Source: a virus
Strand: one strand, 5' to 3'
Virus record (IMG/VR): IMGVR_UViG_3300037351_000019
Coordinates: 1-52,964 of that record
Length of the DNA stretch: 52,964 bases
Positions 46,182-52,964 of the stretch are shown here, piece by piece (position 1 is the stretch's first letter; the number at the start of each line of letters is the position of its first letter). The position numbers were made by a program, and so were the translations under genes. The notes under the pieces were generated by a model. That model searched no databases and was not told the origin of the DNA. It saw only the letters and a program-made list of their open reading frames with translations.

Positions 46182-46243
46182 GCCTCACAGCCGTTTCGCT
46201 TTTCGCCGGCGCGAAGAATCAAAACCAATGCCCGAACACATGA
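46178..46243 (+). pseudogene. Remnant of a C5-cytosine DNA methyltransferase start
   Basis: A 21-residue reading frame overlapping the replisome stop (ATGA). It begins MSLTAVSLFAGA, the usual N-terminus and motif I of C5-cytosine methyltransferases (normally continuing GG), then diverges and stops. It looks like the scar of a gene whose body was replaced by the helicase-methyltransferase pair that follows 31 bases later. The match is short, so chance cannot be excluded. Confidence 0.45.
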
Positions 46244-46274
46244 AGGATCTACGAAAGAAACTGAGGGGGAACTT

Positions 46275-47648
46275 GTGAGCGATGCCTACGAATCGTTTCT
46301 GTCTCGAAGAGCTCAACTTCGAGACGAGGGTGGATTTACCCCGACCGTAATCCCCGATCACTTATTTGACTTCCAGCGCGACCTATTGGAGTTCGCGGTT
46401 CGAAAAGGACGCGCGGCATTGTTCGCGGACTGCGGTCTAGGAAAGACCCCTATCGAACTTGCCTACGCGCAGAACGTTCACGAGCAAACAGGCAAGCCCG
46501 TGTTGATTCTCACCCCGTTGGCCGTCGGATATCAGATGATCGGCGAGGCTAAGAAATTCGGTTACGAGGCTCATCTATCTCGCGACGGTTCAATTCAGAG
46601 TCCCATCGTCATAACGAACTACGAACAACTGGAAAAGTTCAACTGGTTCGACTTCGGCGGCGTAGTGTGTGACGAAAGTTCCGCGATCAAATCATTCGAA
46701 GGAGCGACCAGAGCAAGAGTGACGGAGTTTCTTCGCTTGCACCAATACCGACTACTGGCGACGGCGACGGCCGCGCCGAATGATTACATCGAACTTGGAA
46801 CATCAGCCGAGGCACTTGGCGAAATGGGCCACGTTGACATGCTCGGTCGATTCTTCATTAACAGCGATCGCTCCGTGTCATCTCGAGGCCGCACCAGTGG
46901 CGGGGGTTCGGTTGAATGGCGACTCAAGGGACATGCTGAAACTCCATTCTGGCGGTGGGTTGTCAGTTGGGCTCGGGCGGTTCGCAAGCCGAGCGATCTT
47001 GGCTACGAGGACGGAGATTTTATTCTTCCGCCCCTCGTTGAAAAAACGCACTGTGTAGAGCCAACTCGCGTGAAAGATGGTTCACTATTTGACTTGCCGG
47101 CGATAGGTCTGCAAGAGGAACGTGAAGAGACACGGCGCACACTCACCGAACGATGCGAAATGGCCGCTTCGATTCTTTCTGATGCTGAAACAGGCGTCGC
47201 CTGGTGTCACTTGAATGACGAGGGACGCGCTCTCACTCAAATGATTAATGGCGCAGTTGAGGTTTCTGGGTCGGATTCTGACGGGTCGAAAGAGGAGAAA
47301 CTTACCGCGTTCGGCCGGGGCGAGATTCGAGTTCTGGTAACCAAGCCCAAGATTGGCGCCTGGGGCCTGAACTGGCAACACTCGCATACGATGACGTATT
47401 TTCCGAGTCACAGCTATGAACAGATGTACCAGGCCATTAGGCGAATGTGGCGATTCGGTCAACAGAATACGGTCGAGGTAAATCTCATAACGACACCAGG
47501 TGGCGAAAAGGTTCTCGCGAACTTGAAGCGCAAGAGCGACCAGGCCGATCAAATGTTTCGACTACTCGTAGCAGAAATGAATAACGCTCTGTCAATTCGA
47601 CGGACCGAATTTGAAAACGAAATGGAGATTCCGTCATGGCTCAAGTAG
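46275..47648 (+). CDS. SNF2/DEAD-like superfamily 2 helicase
   Basis: Encodes 457 residues from a GTG. Motifs in order: Walker A ADCGLGKT (51-58), motif Ia-like ILTPLAVGYQ, motif II DESS (133-136), motif III TATAAPND (163-170), and a C-terminal half with KIGAWGLNWQHS and motif VI QAIRRMWRFGQQN. The RRMWRFGQ form is typical of SNF2-like DNA translocases. The protein is at the short end for the family, with no extra domains. It overlaps the methyltransferase gene by 13 bases, so the two probably act together on DNA. Codon choice looks more A/T-rich than in neighbouring genes. Confidence 0.85.
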   Translation: MSDAYESFLSRRAQLRDEGGFTPTVIPDHLFDFQRDLLEFAVRKGRAALFADCGLGKTPIELAYAQNVHEQTGKPVLILTPLAVGYQMIGEAKKFGYEAHLSRDGSIQSPIVITNYEQLEKFNWFDFGGVVCDESSAIKSFEGATRARVTEFLRLHQYRLLATATAAPNDYIELGTSAEALGEMGHVDMLGRFFINSDRSVSSRGRTSGGGSVEWRLKGHAETPFWRWVVSWARAVRKPSDLGYEDGDFILPPLVEKTHCVEPTRVKDGSLFDLPAIGLQEEREETRRTLTERCEMAASILSDAETGVAWCHLNDEGRALTQMINGAVEVSGSDSDGSKEEKLTAFGRGEIRVLVTKPKIGAWGLNWQHSHTMTYFPSHSYEQMYQAIRRMWRFGQQNTVEVNLITTPGGEKVLANLKRKSDQADQMFRLLVAEMNNALSIRRTEFENEMEIPSWLK

Positions 47649-48616
47649 GTGACCAAGTAGTTAATGATCGATTCGCGATTTATCACGCAGATTGCATGGA
47701 CGTTCTTCGGTCGTTGCCAAACGATTGTCTAGGCGCGACGATTTACAGCCCGCCGTTCGGGGGTCTATATCACTATTCATCGGATGACCGCGACCTGTCG
47801 AACACTCGTGACTACGACGAGTTTTTCGAGATGTACCGATTCGTCATTGACGAGATTTTCAGGGTAACTATTCCGGGGAGATGTTCGGGTGTTCATGCCT
47901 CATTAGTTCCATCCGTGGCGTCGGCCTCGTTCGGTTCGTACATCGACTTTCCTGGTGATGTGATTCGAGCTCATCAGTCGGCCGGGTTCGATTTCGTCGC
48001 TCGGCACATTATCTGGAAAGAACCTCTCGCGGTTCGACGAAGGACCATGCAAGGAAACCTTGCGCACAAAACGATTGTTATCGACGGAACAAAAGGCGGT
48101 ATGGCGTCACCGGATGAACTGTTAGTTTTCCGAAAGCCAGGTGAAGAACCCGTCCCTCATCCGATTGGTTTAACGGGAGAGTACGCCGGCGATGAACAAC
48201 CGCCGAAAGAGTTGGAACGTTGGCGCGGGCATCAGGGCGATCAGAAACTAAACCGGTGGTCACATTGGATTTGGCGACGTTATGCCTCGTCGGTATGGGA
48301 CGACGTTCGCGGAGGTCGTGTTTTGCCATTTCAAGATTCCAAAGACGAGGATGACGAGAAGCACGTCCACCCCTTACAGCTCGACGTGATTGAAAGATTC
48401 TTGGATCTTCGAACGGAGCCGGGCGATAAGGTGCTGACCCCGTTCATGGGTGTCGGATCGGAGGTTTACGCGGCGGTACGAATGGGACGCATTGGCATCG
48501 GCGCGGAGTTGAAGAAGTCATATTTCATTCAGGCGAAGCGGAACATGGAAACCGTTGACCGACCTCTCGAAGAAACTGCCGAACCTCTGTTCTCGGAGGT
48601 CGACGATGACGAATGA
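47636..48616 (+). CDS. DNA amino-methyltransferase (N6-adenine or N4-cytosine)
   Basis: Encodes 326 residues. The N-terminal HADCMDVLRSLPND and catalytic SPPF (residues 38-41) are followed much later by the AdoMet-binding FMGVGS (270-275). This order (motif IV before motif I) is that of beta-class amino-methyltransferases. SPPF rather than DPPY leaves the target base open, with N4-cytosine somewhat favoured. No restriction endonuclease is nearby. Coupled to the SNF2-like helicase, it may protect phage DNA from restriction or mark it during replication. Confidence 0.85.
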   Translation: MAQVGDQVVNDRFAIYHADCMDVLRSLPNDCLGATIYSPPFGGLYHYSSDDRDLSNTRDYDEFFEMYRFVIDEIFRVTIPGRCSGVHASLVPSVASASFGSYIDFPGDVIRAHQSAGFDFVARHIIWKEPLAVRRRTMQGNLAHKTIVIDGTKGGMASPDELLVFRKPGEEPVPHPIGLTGEYAGDEQPPKELERWRGHQGDQKLNRWSHWIWRRYASSVWDDVRGGRVLPFQDSKDEDDEKHVHPLQLDVIERFLDLRTEPGDKVLTPFMGVGSEVYAAVRMGRIGIGAELKKSYFIQAKRNMETVDRPLEETAEPLFSEVDDDE

Positions 48617-49028
48617 ACAGCTCCGCACCGCCTGGACCACCGCCGTCGCCGACGCCAACCAACTCGCCGACATGCTCCAACAGGCGCAAGAGTCAGACGA
48701 CTACGACCTCGCCCAAGAACTAGAACGAGACTTAGAGACCGCCCAGAACCTCGTCGACACCGCGTACCAGACGTACCTGAAGGCCAGTGCCAATTGGGTA
48801 ACAGAGGCTCCGTGGAGATTCGACGCCATCGTCGTGTCATCCTCCGTCCACAACCCCGAGACTGAGACCGTGGCGCCTTCGATCACCTTCGCCTTCCGAG
48901 CCAGGGATGTCGAACCGATAACTGTAACTTTGGTGATGACCGAGATGAACCTACGGAAGTTCCAGAAGGACTTGGATAAACAGATCGGCAAGTCCATCAA
49001 GGCGTGTCGGGAGATAGCTCGTGGCTAG
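48606..49028 (+). CDS. Hypothetical coiled-coil/beta protein
   Basis: Encodes 140 residues. The ATG at 48606 has GGAGG 6-10 bases upstream and overlaps the methyltransferase end. An N-terminal helix pair (TTAVADANQLADMLQQAQES, QELERDLETAQNLVDT) precedes a beta segment (APSITFAFRARDVEPITVTL) and a final helix. No family was recognised. Confidence 0.65.
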   Translation: MTNEQLRTAWTTAVADANQLADMLQQAQESDDYDLAQELERDLETAQNLVDTAYQTYLKASANWVTEAPWRFDAIVVSSSVHNPETETVAPSITFAFRARDVEPITVTLVMTEMNLRKFQKDLDKQIGKSIKACREIARG

Positions 49029-49401
49029 CGACGGCGCTCAGGCCCCCGGCTACCTGCGCTCCCAGAACGGCGAGATTGTCCACAAGACGGGTTGCCCAAA
49101 GACGGGCCGGGCGATGCTTTGGACGTGGGCAAATGACAGGTTTTGCACAGACGTGGACCTGGTTGCCAACTTGCCGTATTGGATACGACCCTGTAAATAC
49201 TGTTTCCAATCGGTCAAGCCCCCCGAGCCGGTCAACGTCGCGCAATTGAGACGTCGAGCAAGAGATTCCAGGGCTTATTTCACGAGGACCGCCGTTCACC
49301 AGACTGGACTGATCGTGAGTCAAGAGGACGCTCGGCTCATCGGGGAAGAGCGGATTCAATATAACCGCGTGAAAACTGAATTCCCTGAATTCTGGCCGTG
49401 A
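49021..49401 (+). CDS. Hypothetical protein with Cys pairs
   Basis: Encodes 126 residues from a GTG overlapping the previous gene. The segment VHKTGCPKTGRAMLW and the later RPCKYCF form a possible zinc site with about 40 residues between. The C-terminal half is basic and helical (LRRRARDSRAYFTRTA). Similar small proteins occur in actinophage accessory regions; the role is unknown. Confidence 0.6.
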   Translation: MASDGAQAPGYLRSQNGEIVHKTGCPKTGRAMLWTWANDRFCTDVDLVANLPYWIRPCKYCFQSVKPPEPVNVAQLRRRARDSRAYFTRTAVHQTGLIVSQEDARLIGEERIQYNRVKTEFPEFWP

Positions 49402-49406
49402 ATACT

Positions 49407-49422
49407 GTATGATTGAACATAC
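49407..49422 (+). promoter_or_regulatory. TGTATGAT promoter/operator element 4
   Basis: GTATGATTGAACATAC, a 5-6-5 dyad with the -10 box TATGAT (49408-49413), followed by ACAAGCAACTGGAGAGG and the ATG at 49444. The downstream leader closely matches those of elements 1 and 3. It starts the last small-gene operon. Confidence 0.75.
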
Positions 49423-49443
49423 AAGCAACTGGAGAGGAAAGAA

Positions 49444-49548
49444 ATGGTACACATCATCATCAAGGTGATCGAGGTCACGTTCTTCGTCGTCGCGATTCCG
49501 GCGACCGTGGGCGTGCTGACGATCGCTGTGAGGGAGTCACGGTCATGA
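49444..49548 (+). CDS. Small membrane peptide (34 residues)
   Basis: GGAGAGG precedes the ATG. A single hydrophobic helix (VTFFVVAIPATVGVLTIAV) with short basic ends predicts an inner-membrane peptide. It is coupled by ATGA to the next gene. The function is unknown. Confidence 0.5.
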   Translation: MVHIIIKVIEVTFFVVAIPATVGVLTIAVRESRS

Positions 49549-49850
49549 ATTGGAACGGTGAAGATTTGAGCACCATTGGGAAACTGAGCGACGCGATTCT
49601 TGCGATAGCGCGTTCGGACGACCAAGACAGCGCCGACCGATTCATGGCGCAGTACCGAGCCGAGAACACGGCAGCGGATTCAAACGTCGGTTATCTATCG
49701 GGTTACTACGCGCCAGAAACGATGGCGAAGGTTCAGCGCATGTTCAAGGTTGCTCATCCGATTTTCGGGTCCAGTGTTCCCAGTCACGAAGAAGCATTTG
49801 ACGCTGGCTACGAAAGAGGACTCGCGTCAATCCCGAGGAACGACTCATGA
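49545..49850 (+). CDS. Hypothetical helical protein
   Basis: Encodes 101 residues. It is helical and acidic (KLSDAILAIARSDDQDSADRF), ending in a HEEAFDAGYERGL helix. Starts and ends overlap neighbours. No family was recognised. Confidence 0.6.
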   Translation: MNWNGEDLSTIGKLSDAILAIARSDDQDSADRFMAQYRAENTAADSNVGYLSGYYAPETMAKVQRMFKVAHPIFGSSVPSHEEAFDAGYERGLASIPRNDS

Positions 49851-50119
49851 CCCCCTCCCAACTCGAAGCCCGACGCATCCAGAGCGAACTCAACCGACTC
49901 TCACGAGGCGAGGTCCGCGAAGTGAAACTCGGACGCCGGACACTCACGCGAGGAACGGTCGTCACCATAACCGGCGAGCGAGGGAGGTTCGTCTTTCATT
50001 CGGCGATTGTGAAAGAGGGCGAGTGTCAGTCCATCTGCGTCTTCGGCGGACCACCGAACAGGGAACACTGGCGGCACTTTCGACCCGAGCGTCTTGGCGT
50101 GGTGAAGCGACATGCCTGA
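49847..50119 (+). CDS. Small KOW/SH3-like basic protein
   Basis: Encodes 90 residues. A basic helix (LEARRIQSELNRLSRGE) is followed by strands (TRGTVVTITGERGRFVFHSA) typical of a small barrel, and a C-terminal WRHFRPERLG. It is comparable in outline to the barrel encoded at 2082. Nucleic acid binding is plausible. Confidence 0.6.
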   Translation: MTPSQLEARRIQSELNRLSRGEVREVKLGRRTLTRGTVVTITGERGRFVFHSAIVKEGECQSICVFGGPPNREHWRHFRPERLGVVKRHA

Positions 50120-50294
50120 GACGACTGAGGTTCCTGGGTACGTCAAGTACGACGCGAATGGAATAACTGCGTTGTTGTGTCGGCGGTGTGTGACAGAGCG
50201 CGAGAAGCAAACCATCGGCGCGTCACCTGATGGGCTAGAGCCGATACCGCTGACTCAGGTAATAATTTGCAGTCGCTGTGGCGAGACGCCATGA
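50112..50294 (+). CDS. Small zinc-ribbon protein
   Basis: Encodes 60 residues with CRRC and CSRC about 30 residues apart, a classic zinc ribbon. It overlaps both neighbours by a few bases. The function is unknown; such ribbons often bind nucleic acid. Confidence 0.65.
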   Translation: MPETTEVPGYVKYDANGITALLCRRCVTEREKQTIGASPDGLEPIPLTQVIICSRCGETP

Positions 50295-50479
50295 TCCGCG
50301 TCCGCAAAAACCCCGACGCCTACTTCATCACCATCGACCGGCACACCCTCACCCAAGTCGGAAAGTCAGGCGTGATGAAAGACGAGGCCGTAGCTCTACG
50401 ACTCGGAGCACTCATCGAACTCTCGAACGCCAAGAGTCGGGTGAAGGTCTGGCGGGCGTACACGTTGACGGGGGCGTGA
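50291..50479 (+). CDS. Hypothetical 62-residue protein
   Basis: The ATG at 50291 overlaps the previous stop (ATGA). The product has a basic strand-rich start (MIRVRKNPDAYFITIDRHTL) and a helical end. It is part of the densely overlapping small-gene operon. No family was recognised. Confidence 0.55.
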   Translation: MIRVRKNPDAYFITIDRHTLTQVGKSGVMKDEAVALRLGALIELSNAKSRVKVWRAYTLTGA

Positions 50480-50835
50480 TGAGAGTTTCGGACGAAGAAC
50501 GTGACCGACGAATTGCAGCGGCTTCATTTCGTGACCTGATGGCATCGTCGCTCGACGAGGGCGACATGTCGGTCTGGTATCTGTCGTTCGTTGACACCGA
50601 GATATCTAAGTCGATTCCTTTGGAAGAACAGCGACCGGGAGGTCCGTCATGGCTAGGCGCCTGCATCGTTCCCGCGATGGACGCGACAAGCGCAGTCGCG
50701 GCGGCTCATCGACTCGGGTGCAATCCTGGCGGTCAGGTCGCGATGTACGGACCGTTCGCGCGTGAAGAGTTCAAACCCGAATGCATCGGCGTTCTGTTGA
50801 AGTCGCAACAAGAGTGCGACGAGGCGCACGTATGA
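50479..50835 (+). CDS. Hypothetical protein
   Basis: Encodes 118 residues. The ATG at 50479 shares its A with the previous stop codon. An N-terminal charged helix is followed by an alpha/beta segment (WLGACIVPAMDATSAVAAAH, GGQVAMYGPFAREEF). No family was recognised. Confidence 0.6.
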   Translation: MRVSDEERDRRIAAASFRDLMASSLDEGDMSVWYLSFVDTEISKSIPLEEQRPGGPSWLGACIVPAMDATSAVAAAHRLGCNPGGQVAMYGPFAREEFKPECIGVLLKSQQECDEAHV

Positions 50836-50993
50836 AGCGCCGCTTCTACGTCACGGTCTACGGCGTCACTGCAGTACGAGGAACCGATAACCGAACGATG
50901 ATGACGTTCTTCGAAGCCTGGTCAATGAGGGGTTTCATCTTGAGCAAGGATCCGAAGGCCGACGTGAGGATTATGAGGGGAGTGAAGTCGTGA
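50832..50993 (+). CDS. Hypothetical 53-residue basic protein
   Basis: The ATG at 50832 overlaps the previous stop (ATGA). A strand (KRRFYVTVYGVTAVRG) and a helix (MMTFFEAWSMRGF) precede a basic end. It is coupled to the HNH gene by GTGA. The function is unknown. Confidence 0.55.
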   Translation: MKRRFYVTVYGVTAVRGTDNRTMMTFFEAWSMRGFILSKDPKADVRIMRGVKS

Positions 50994-51337
50994 AGAAGTC
51001 CAAGCGACTTAAAGAGTACGACGCCGAGTTCAATCGAATGAAGCCGATCATCATGGAACGCGCCAGGGGAATGTGCGAGGCGCCGAAGTTCACCTTTCAC
51101 TTTGCTCGCAAAGAGCGCGGCCTGCTGTGGAACGCATGCGACGGGTCAAAGCCTCACCCAGCCGTTCACGTCCACCACCGCAAGTACCGATCGCGCGGCG
51201 GGACGAACGCTGAGTCGAATCTCATAGCTCTTTGTAACGACGCGCACTCTTGGACACACGCACACGGAGGCTTCGGACAACCGGCCAACCTACTCGGGCT
51301 GGCGCTCAGTGCCGGCGAGAGTGAGGACTTGAAATGA
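50990..51337 (+). CDS. HNH endonuclease
   Basis: Encodes 115 residues from a GTG. The core VHVHHRKYRSRGGTNAESNL carries the metal-binding His pair, and CNDAHSWTHAH ends the beta-beta-alpha-metal fold. A Cys upstream (GMCEAP) may help bind zinc. HNH enzymes encoded by tailed phages often assist terminase in cutting packaged DNA, or act as free-standing homing nucleases. On the circle this gene is about 6 kb before the small terminase, so a packaging role is possible. Confidence 0.82.
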   Translation: MKKSKRLKEYDAEFNRMKPIIMERARGMCEAPKFTFHFARKERGLLWNACDGSKPHPAVHVHHRKYRSRGGTNAESNLIALCNDAHSWTHAHGGFGQPANLLGLALSAGESEDLK

Positions 51338-51561
51338 ATATAATTGATCACGAGGCAAAAGCAATGGTGGTGCTGGAAGATCTAGCCAAGCGACCGGTCG
51401 GTGATGACGATGTCATTTATTTCGCTCAGGCGCAGGTCCATGCACTATTAGCGATAATGCAAGAACTACGAAGTATTGCGACCGAACTCAATACGCTCAA
51501 CTGCGGTGGTTATGACTCATCGACCGGGTTGCCTCGCGAGGGTCTGGATACGTTGTTCTGA
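51334..51561 (+). CDS. Hypothetical helical protein (75 residues)
   Basis: Mostly helical (DHEAKAMVVLEDLAKR, QVHALLAIMQELRSIATEL) with a flexible end. It overlaps the HNH stop and the next start. No family was recognised. Confidence 0.55.
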   Translation: MNIIDHEAKAMVVLEDLAKRPVGDDDVIYFAQAQVHALLAIMQELRSIATELNTLNCGGYDSSTGLPREGLDTLF

Positions 51562-51905
51562 TGGACACCCTCTTCGACGTCACCCCCATGAACGAGGTCG
51601 ACCTACCGCACACGGCGACGATCGAGGAACGAGCCAGGGCGTTCCATGAGGCCAATCCTCGTGTCTATGACGAGTTGCGTCGTCTGGCGTTCATCTTGGT
51701 CAATCGCGGCCATAAGCGGTTCGGATGCAAAATGCTGGCGGAACAACTTAGGTGGTCCTGGTACGAGAGAACAATCGACGTGAGCGGTTACAAGCTCTCG
51801 AATACTTACGTGGCCTTCTACGCTCGGCTCCTGATGAAGAACGAACCTGAATTGCAGGGAGTTTTCGAGACTCGTTCAAGCCCGCACTCGTCGCCTGATG
51901 TATGA
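51561..51905 (+). CDS. Winged-helix-like hypothetical protein
   Basis: Encodes 114 residues. The central part (RARAFHEANPRVYDELRRLA, KRFGCKMLAEQLRW, then YKLSNTYVAFYARLLM) has a helix-turn-helix-like order and is a recurrent small protein in phages. DNA binding is likely but untested. Promoter element 6 overlaps its stop codon. Confidence 0.65.
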   Translation: MDTLFDVTPMNEVDLPHTATIEERARAFHEANPRVYDELRRLAFILVNRGHKRFGCKMLAEQLRWSWYERTIDVSGYKLSNTYVAFYARLLMKNEPELQGVFETRSSPHSSPDV

Positions 51906-51915
51906 TGTAACCTAC
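51900..51915 (+). promoter_or_regulatory. TGTATGAT promoter element 6 (degenerate dyad)
   Basis: GTATGATGTAACCTAC: the -10 box TATGAT (51901-51906) in the shared TGTATGAT context, with an imperfect right arm. A ribosome-binding site (GAAGGAA) and the ATG at 51945 follow. It would drive 51945 and the Ala-rich repeat gene. Confidence 0.6.
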
Positions 51916-51944
51916 GATTCATCCATCCACGAACGAAGGAATCC

Positions 51945-52370
51945 ATGAAAGACTCATCTGAAATTCTCGGCGACTACAAAGGGTTGCCAATCACAGGAAC
52001 GTCAGTCGTCGTCAACAAGCTCGGCGACGGACTCTCAAAGGCAGTTGACGTCGAACCGCTTGTACCCGATGTCGGCGAGGACGTCTACATCGCCTGTCGC
52101 GTTCGAAAGACCAAGGATCGCTACGACGTCGTGCGCGACGACAGCGGCAACGCAGTCTCGTACACGCTCGTGCAGATTTTCGACTCGACCGGCGCGATGT
52201 TCACCGACGCGAAGTTAGCCCGTGCCGGAATCCAAAAGATGCAAGAGCGCATCAAGAAACTCGAAGCCGAGCGCAAGGGACAACTGGAACTACTGATCGA
52301 GGACAACGTCACACCGCTGCACAAGGACATCGCGAGCAAGGTCGACGAAGCATTTAAGGATGCGAAATGA
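51945..52370 (+). CDS. Hypothetical beta/coiled-coil protein
   Basis: Encodes 141 residues with AAGGAA before the ATG. The first 95 residues are beta-rich (GTSVVVNKLGDGLSKAVDV, DVYIACRVRKTKDRYDVV, SYTLVQIFDSTGAM). The last 45 form a charged helix (GIQKMQERIKKLEAERKGQL). It could be a small oligomeric regulator. Its stop overlaps the next ATG. Confidence 0.65.
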   Translation: MKDSSEILGDYKGLPITGTSVVVNKLGDGLSKAVDVEPLVPDVGEDVYIACRVRKTKDRYDVVRDDSGNAVSYTLVQIFDSTGAMFTDAKLARAGIQKMQERIKKLEAERKGQLELLIEDNVTPLHKDIASKVDEAFKDAK

Positions 52371-52964
52371 AAGAGGAAACCATTATCCCCAACCAACTGC
52401 CGCGACTCTCGTCAGGAAAGCAGAACCCTGGCTCAGGAAACGTCTGTGCTGAACAGGCTATTTCGTGGCTCGTCTCAGGACGGCTCGATCTAGGAGACGA
52501 AACAGATACCCCCGACTGCGTAAATCCTGTGTTGAACAAATTGGCGATCACCGTGAACGACTCAATCTCAAATGAACGACGTCACGAGATGTGGCCGATT
52601 CTCTTGCGCCAACCTGGAACTGCGCACCCTGACATGGAGCCGATCCTGTCGATTCGACTCGCGTGTTTCTTGGCTGAGAAGGTTCTGTATCTCGTGCCCG
52701 AAGCGGACTGGGAGGTCTGTCGAGACGCGATTGTGTCCGCGCAAGTGTACTGCGACAATCCGACGAAGGAAACCGCCACCAACGCCGCCGCCTACGCCTA
52801 CGCCGCCACCAACGCCGCCGCCTACGCCAACGCCGCCGCCTACGCCGCCGCCCGCACCAACGCCGCCGCCAACGCCGCCGCCTACGCCGCCGCCGCCACC
52901 AACGCCGCCACCAACGCCGCCGCCTACGCCACCGCCGCCACCAACGCCGCCGCCAACGCCGCCA
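52367..52964 (+). CDS. Ala-rich helical repeat protein, N-terminal part (continues at position 1)
   Basis: The start overlaps the previous stop (ATGA); the frame is open to the right edge and resumes at base 3 of the window. Residues 1-115 form a helical domain (SGNVCAEQAISWLVSGRLDL, ILSIRLACFLAEKVLYLVPE) with several Cys. From about residue 137 the chain is Ala with Asn, Thr and Tyr at short intervals (units such as TNAAAYA, NAAAYAAA). Long Ala-rich helices with spaced polar or aromatic residues are seen in Imm5-like proteins and in type I antifreeze proteins; neither function is shown. The repeat here is 35 codons longer than in the left-hand copy. Confidence 0.8.
   Translation, partial: MKEETIIPNQLPRLSSGKQNPGSGNVCAEQAISWLVSGRLDLGDETDTPDCVNPVLNKLAITVNDSISNERRHEMWPILLRQPGTAHPDMEPILSIRLACFLAEKVLYLVPEADWEVCRDAIVSAQVYCDNPTKETATNAAAYAYAATNAAAYANAAAYAAARTNAAANAAAYAAAATNAATNAAAYATAATNAAANAA
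52713..52964. repeat. Right copy of the terminal direct repeat with GCC-rich coding repeat
   Basis: 52713-52792 equals 1-80 and 52889-52964 equals 72-147. The 105 bases in addition here are further units of the same imperfect 9-15-bp coding repeat (GCC, AAC, TAC and ACC codons). Confidence 0.9.

Overview
The window is an essentially complete genome of a tailed double-stranded DNA phage (Caudoviricetes, siphovirus-like), about 53 kb, read as a circle. Positions 1-80 repeat 52713-52792 exactly, and the gene leaving the right edge continues in frame at the left edge. All convincing genes are on the + strand, tightly packed, with many ATGA/GTGA stop-start overlaps. GC content looks like the high fifties. 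The structural genes (portal-MuF fusion, Gp3-like protein, actinophage-type capsid protease and capsid) and a set of leaderless-looking promoters suggest an actinobacterial host. This is inference; nothing here names the host. No integrase, tRNA gene or DNA polymerase was seen.

Layout: 325-2710 is an operon of small unknown proteins. 2802-3788 encodes a GH16-like protein. 3849-4050 is a packaging-type region (hairpin plus four copies of a 10-mer) leading into the small terminase gene (4001). Between small and large terminase (7806) lies a 3.2-kb accessory island: zinc-binding and ribbon-helix-helix proteins, a ParB-like protein, an ABC-type ATPase fused to a GNAT domain, and an ASCH/PUA-like protein. 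From 9636 to 23409 come portal-MuF, a secreted lysozyme-like protein, the capsid protease and large beta-rich structural proteins, one made of 21 repeats of 21 residues. The major capsid operon (23568) has its own promoter and is followed by connectors, tail chaperones with a likely -1 frameshift, the tape measure and tail-tip genes. 37240-40748 holds the lysis genes and two further papain-like proteins.

40742-42864 is the most striking segment. A perfect 19-bp inverted repeat encloses a promoter, three tandem Y RNA-like structures and a Ro60 (TROVE plus vWA) gene. The third RNA carries a complete tRNA mimic, with T-arm, acceptor-like stem closed by a GCAA tetraloop, and D-arm in that order. 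This is the permuted arrangement expected of tRNA-like bacterial Y RNAs.

42950-48616 holds replication and DNA-processing genes: Cas4/RecB nuclease, Gp3-like protein, a replisome organiser with an iteron-like candidate origin inside it, a remnant of a cytosine methyltransferase, and an SNF2-like helicase overlapping an amino-methyltransferase. 48606-52964 encodes small accessory proteins, an HNH endonuclease and the Ala-rich repeat protein that crosses the circle junction. Six copies of a TGTATGAT element, four of them near-palindromes followed by a similar ribosome-binding site, appear to be the promoters of the small-gene operons and the Y RNA array.
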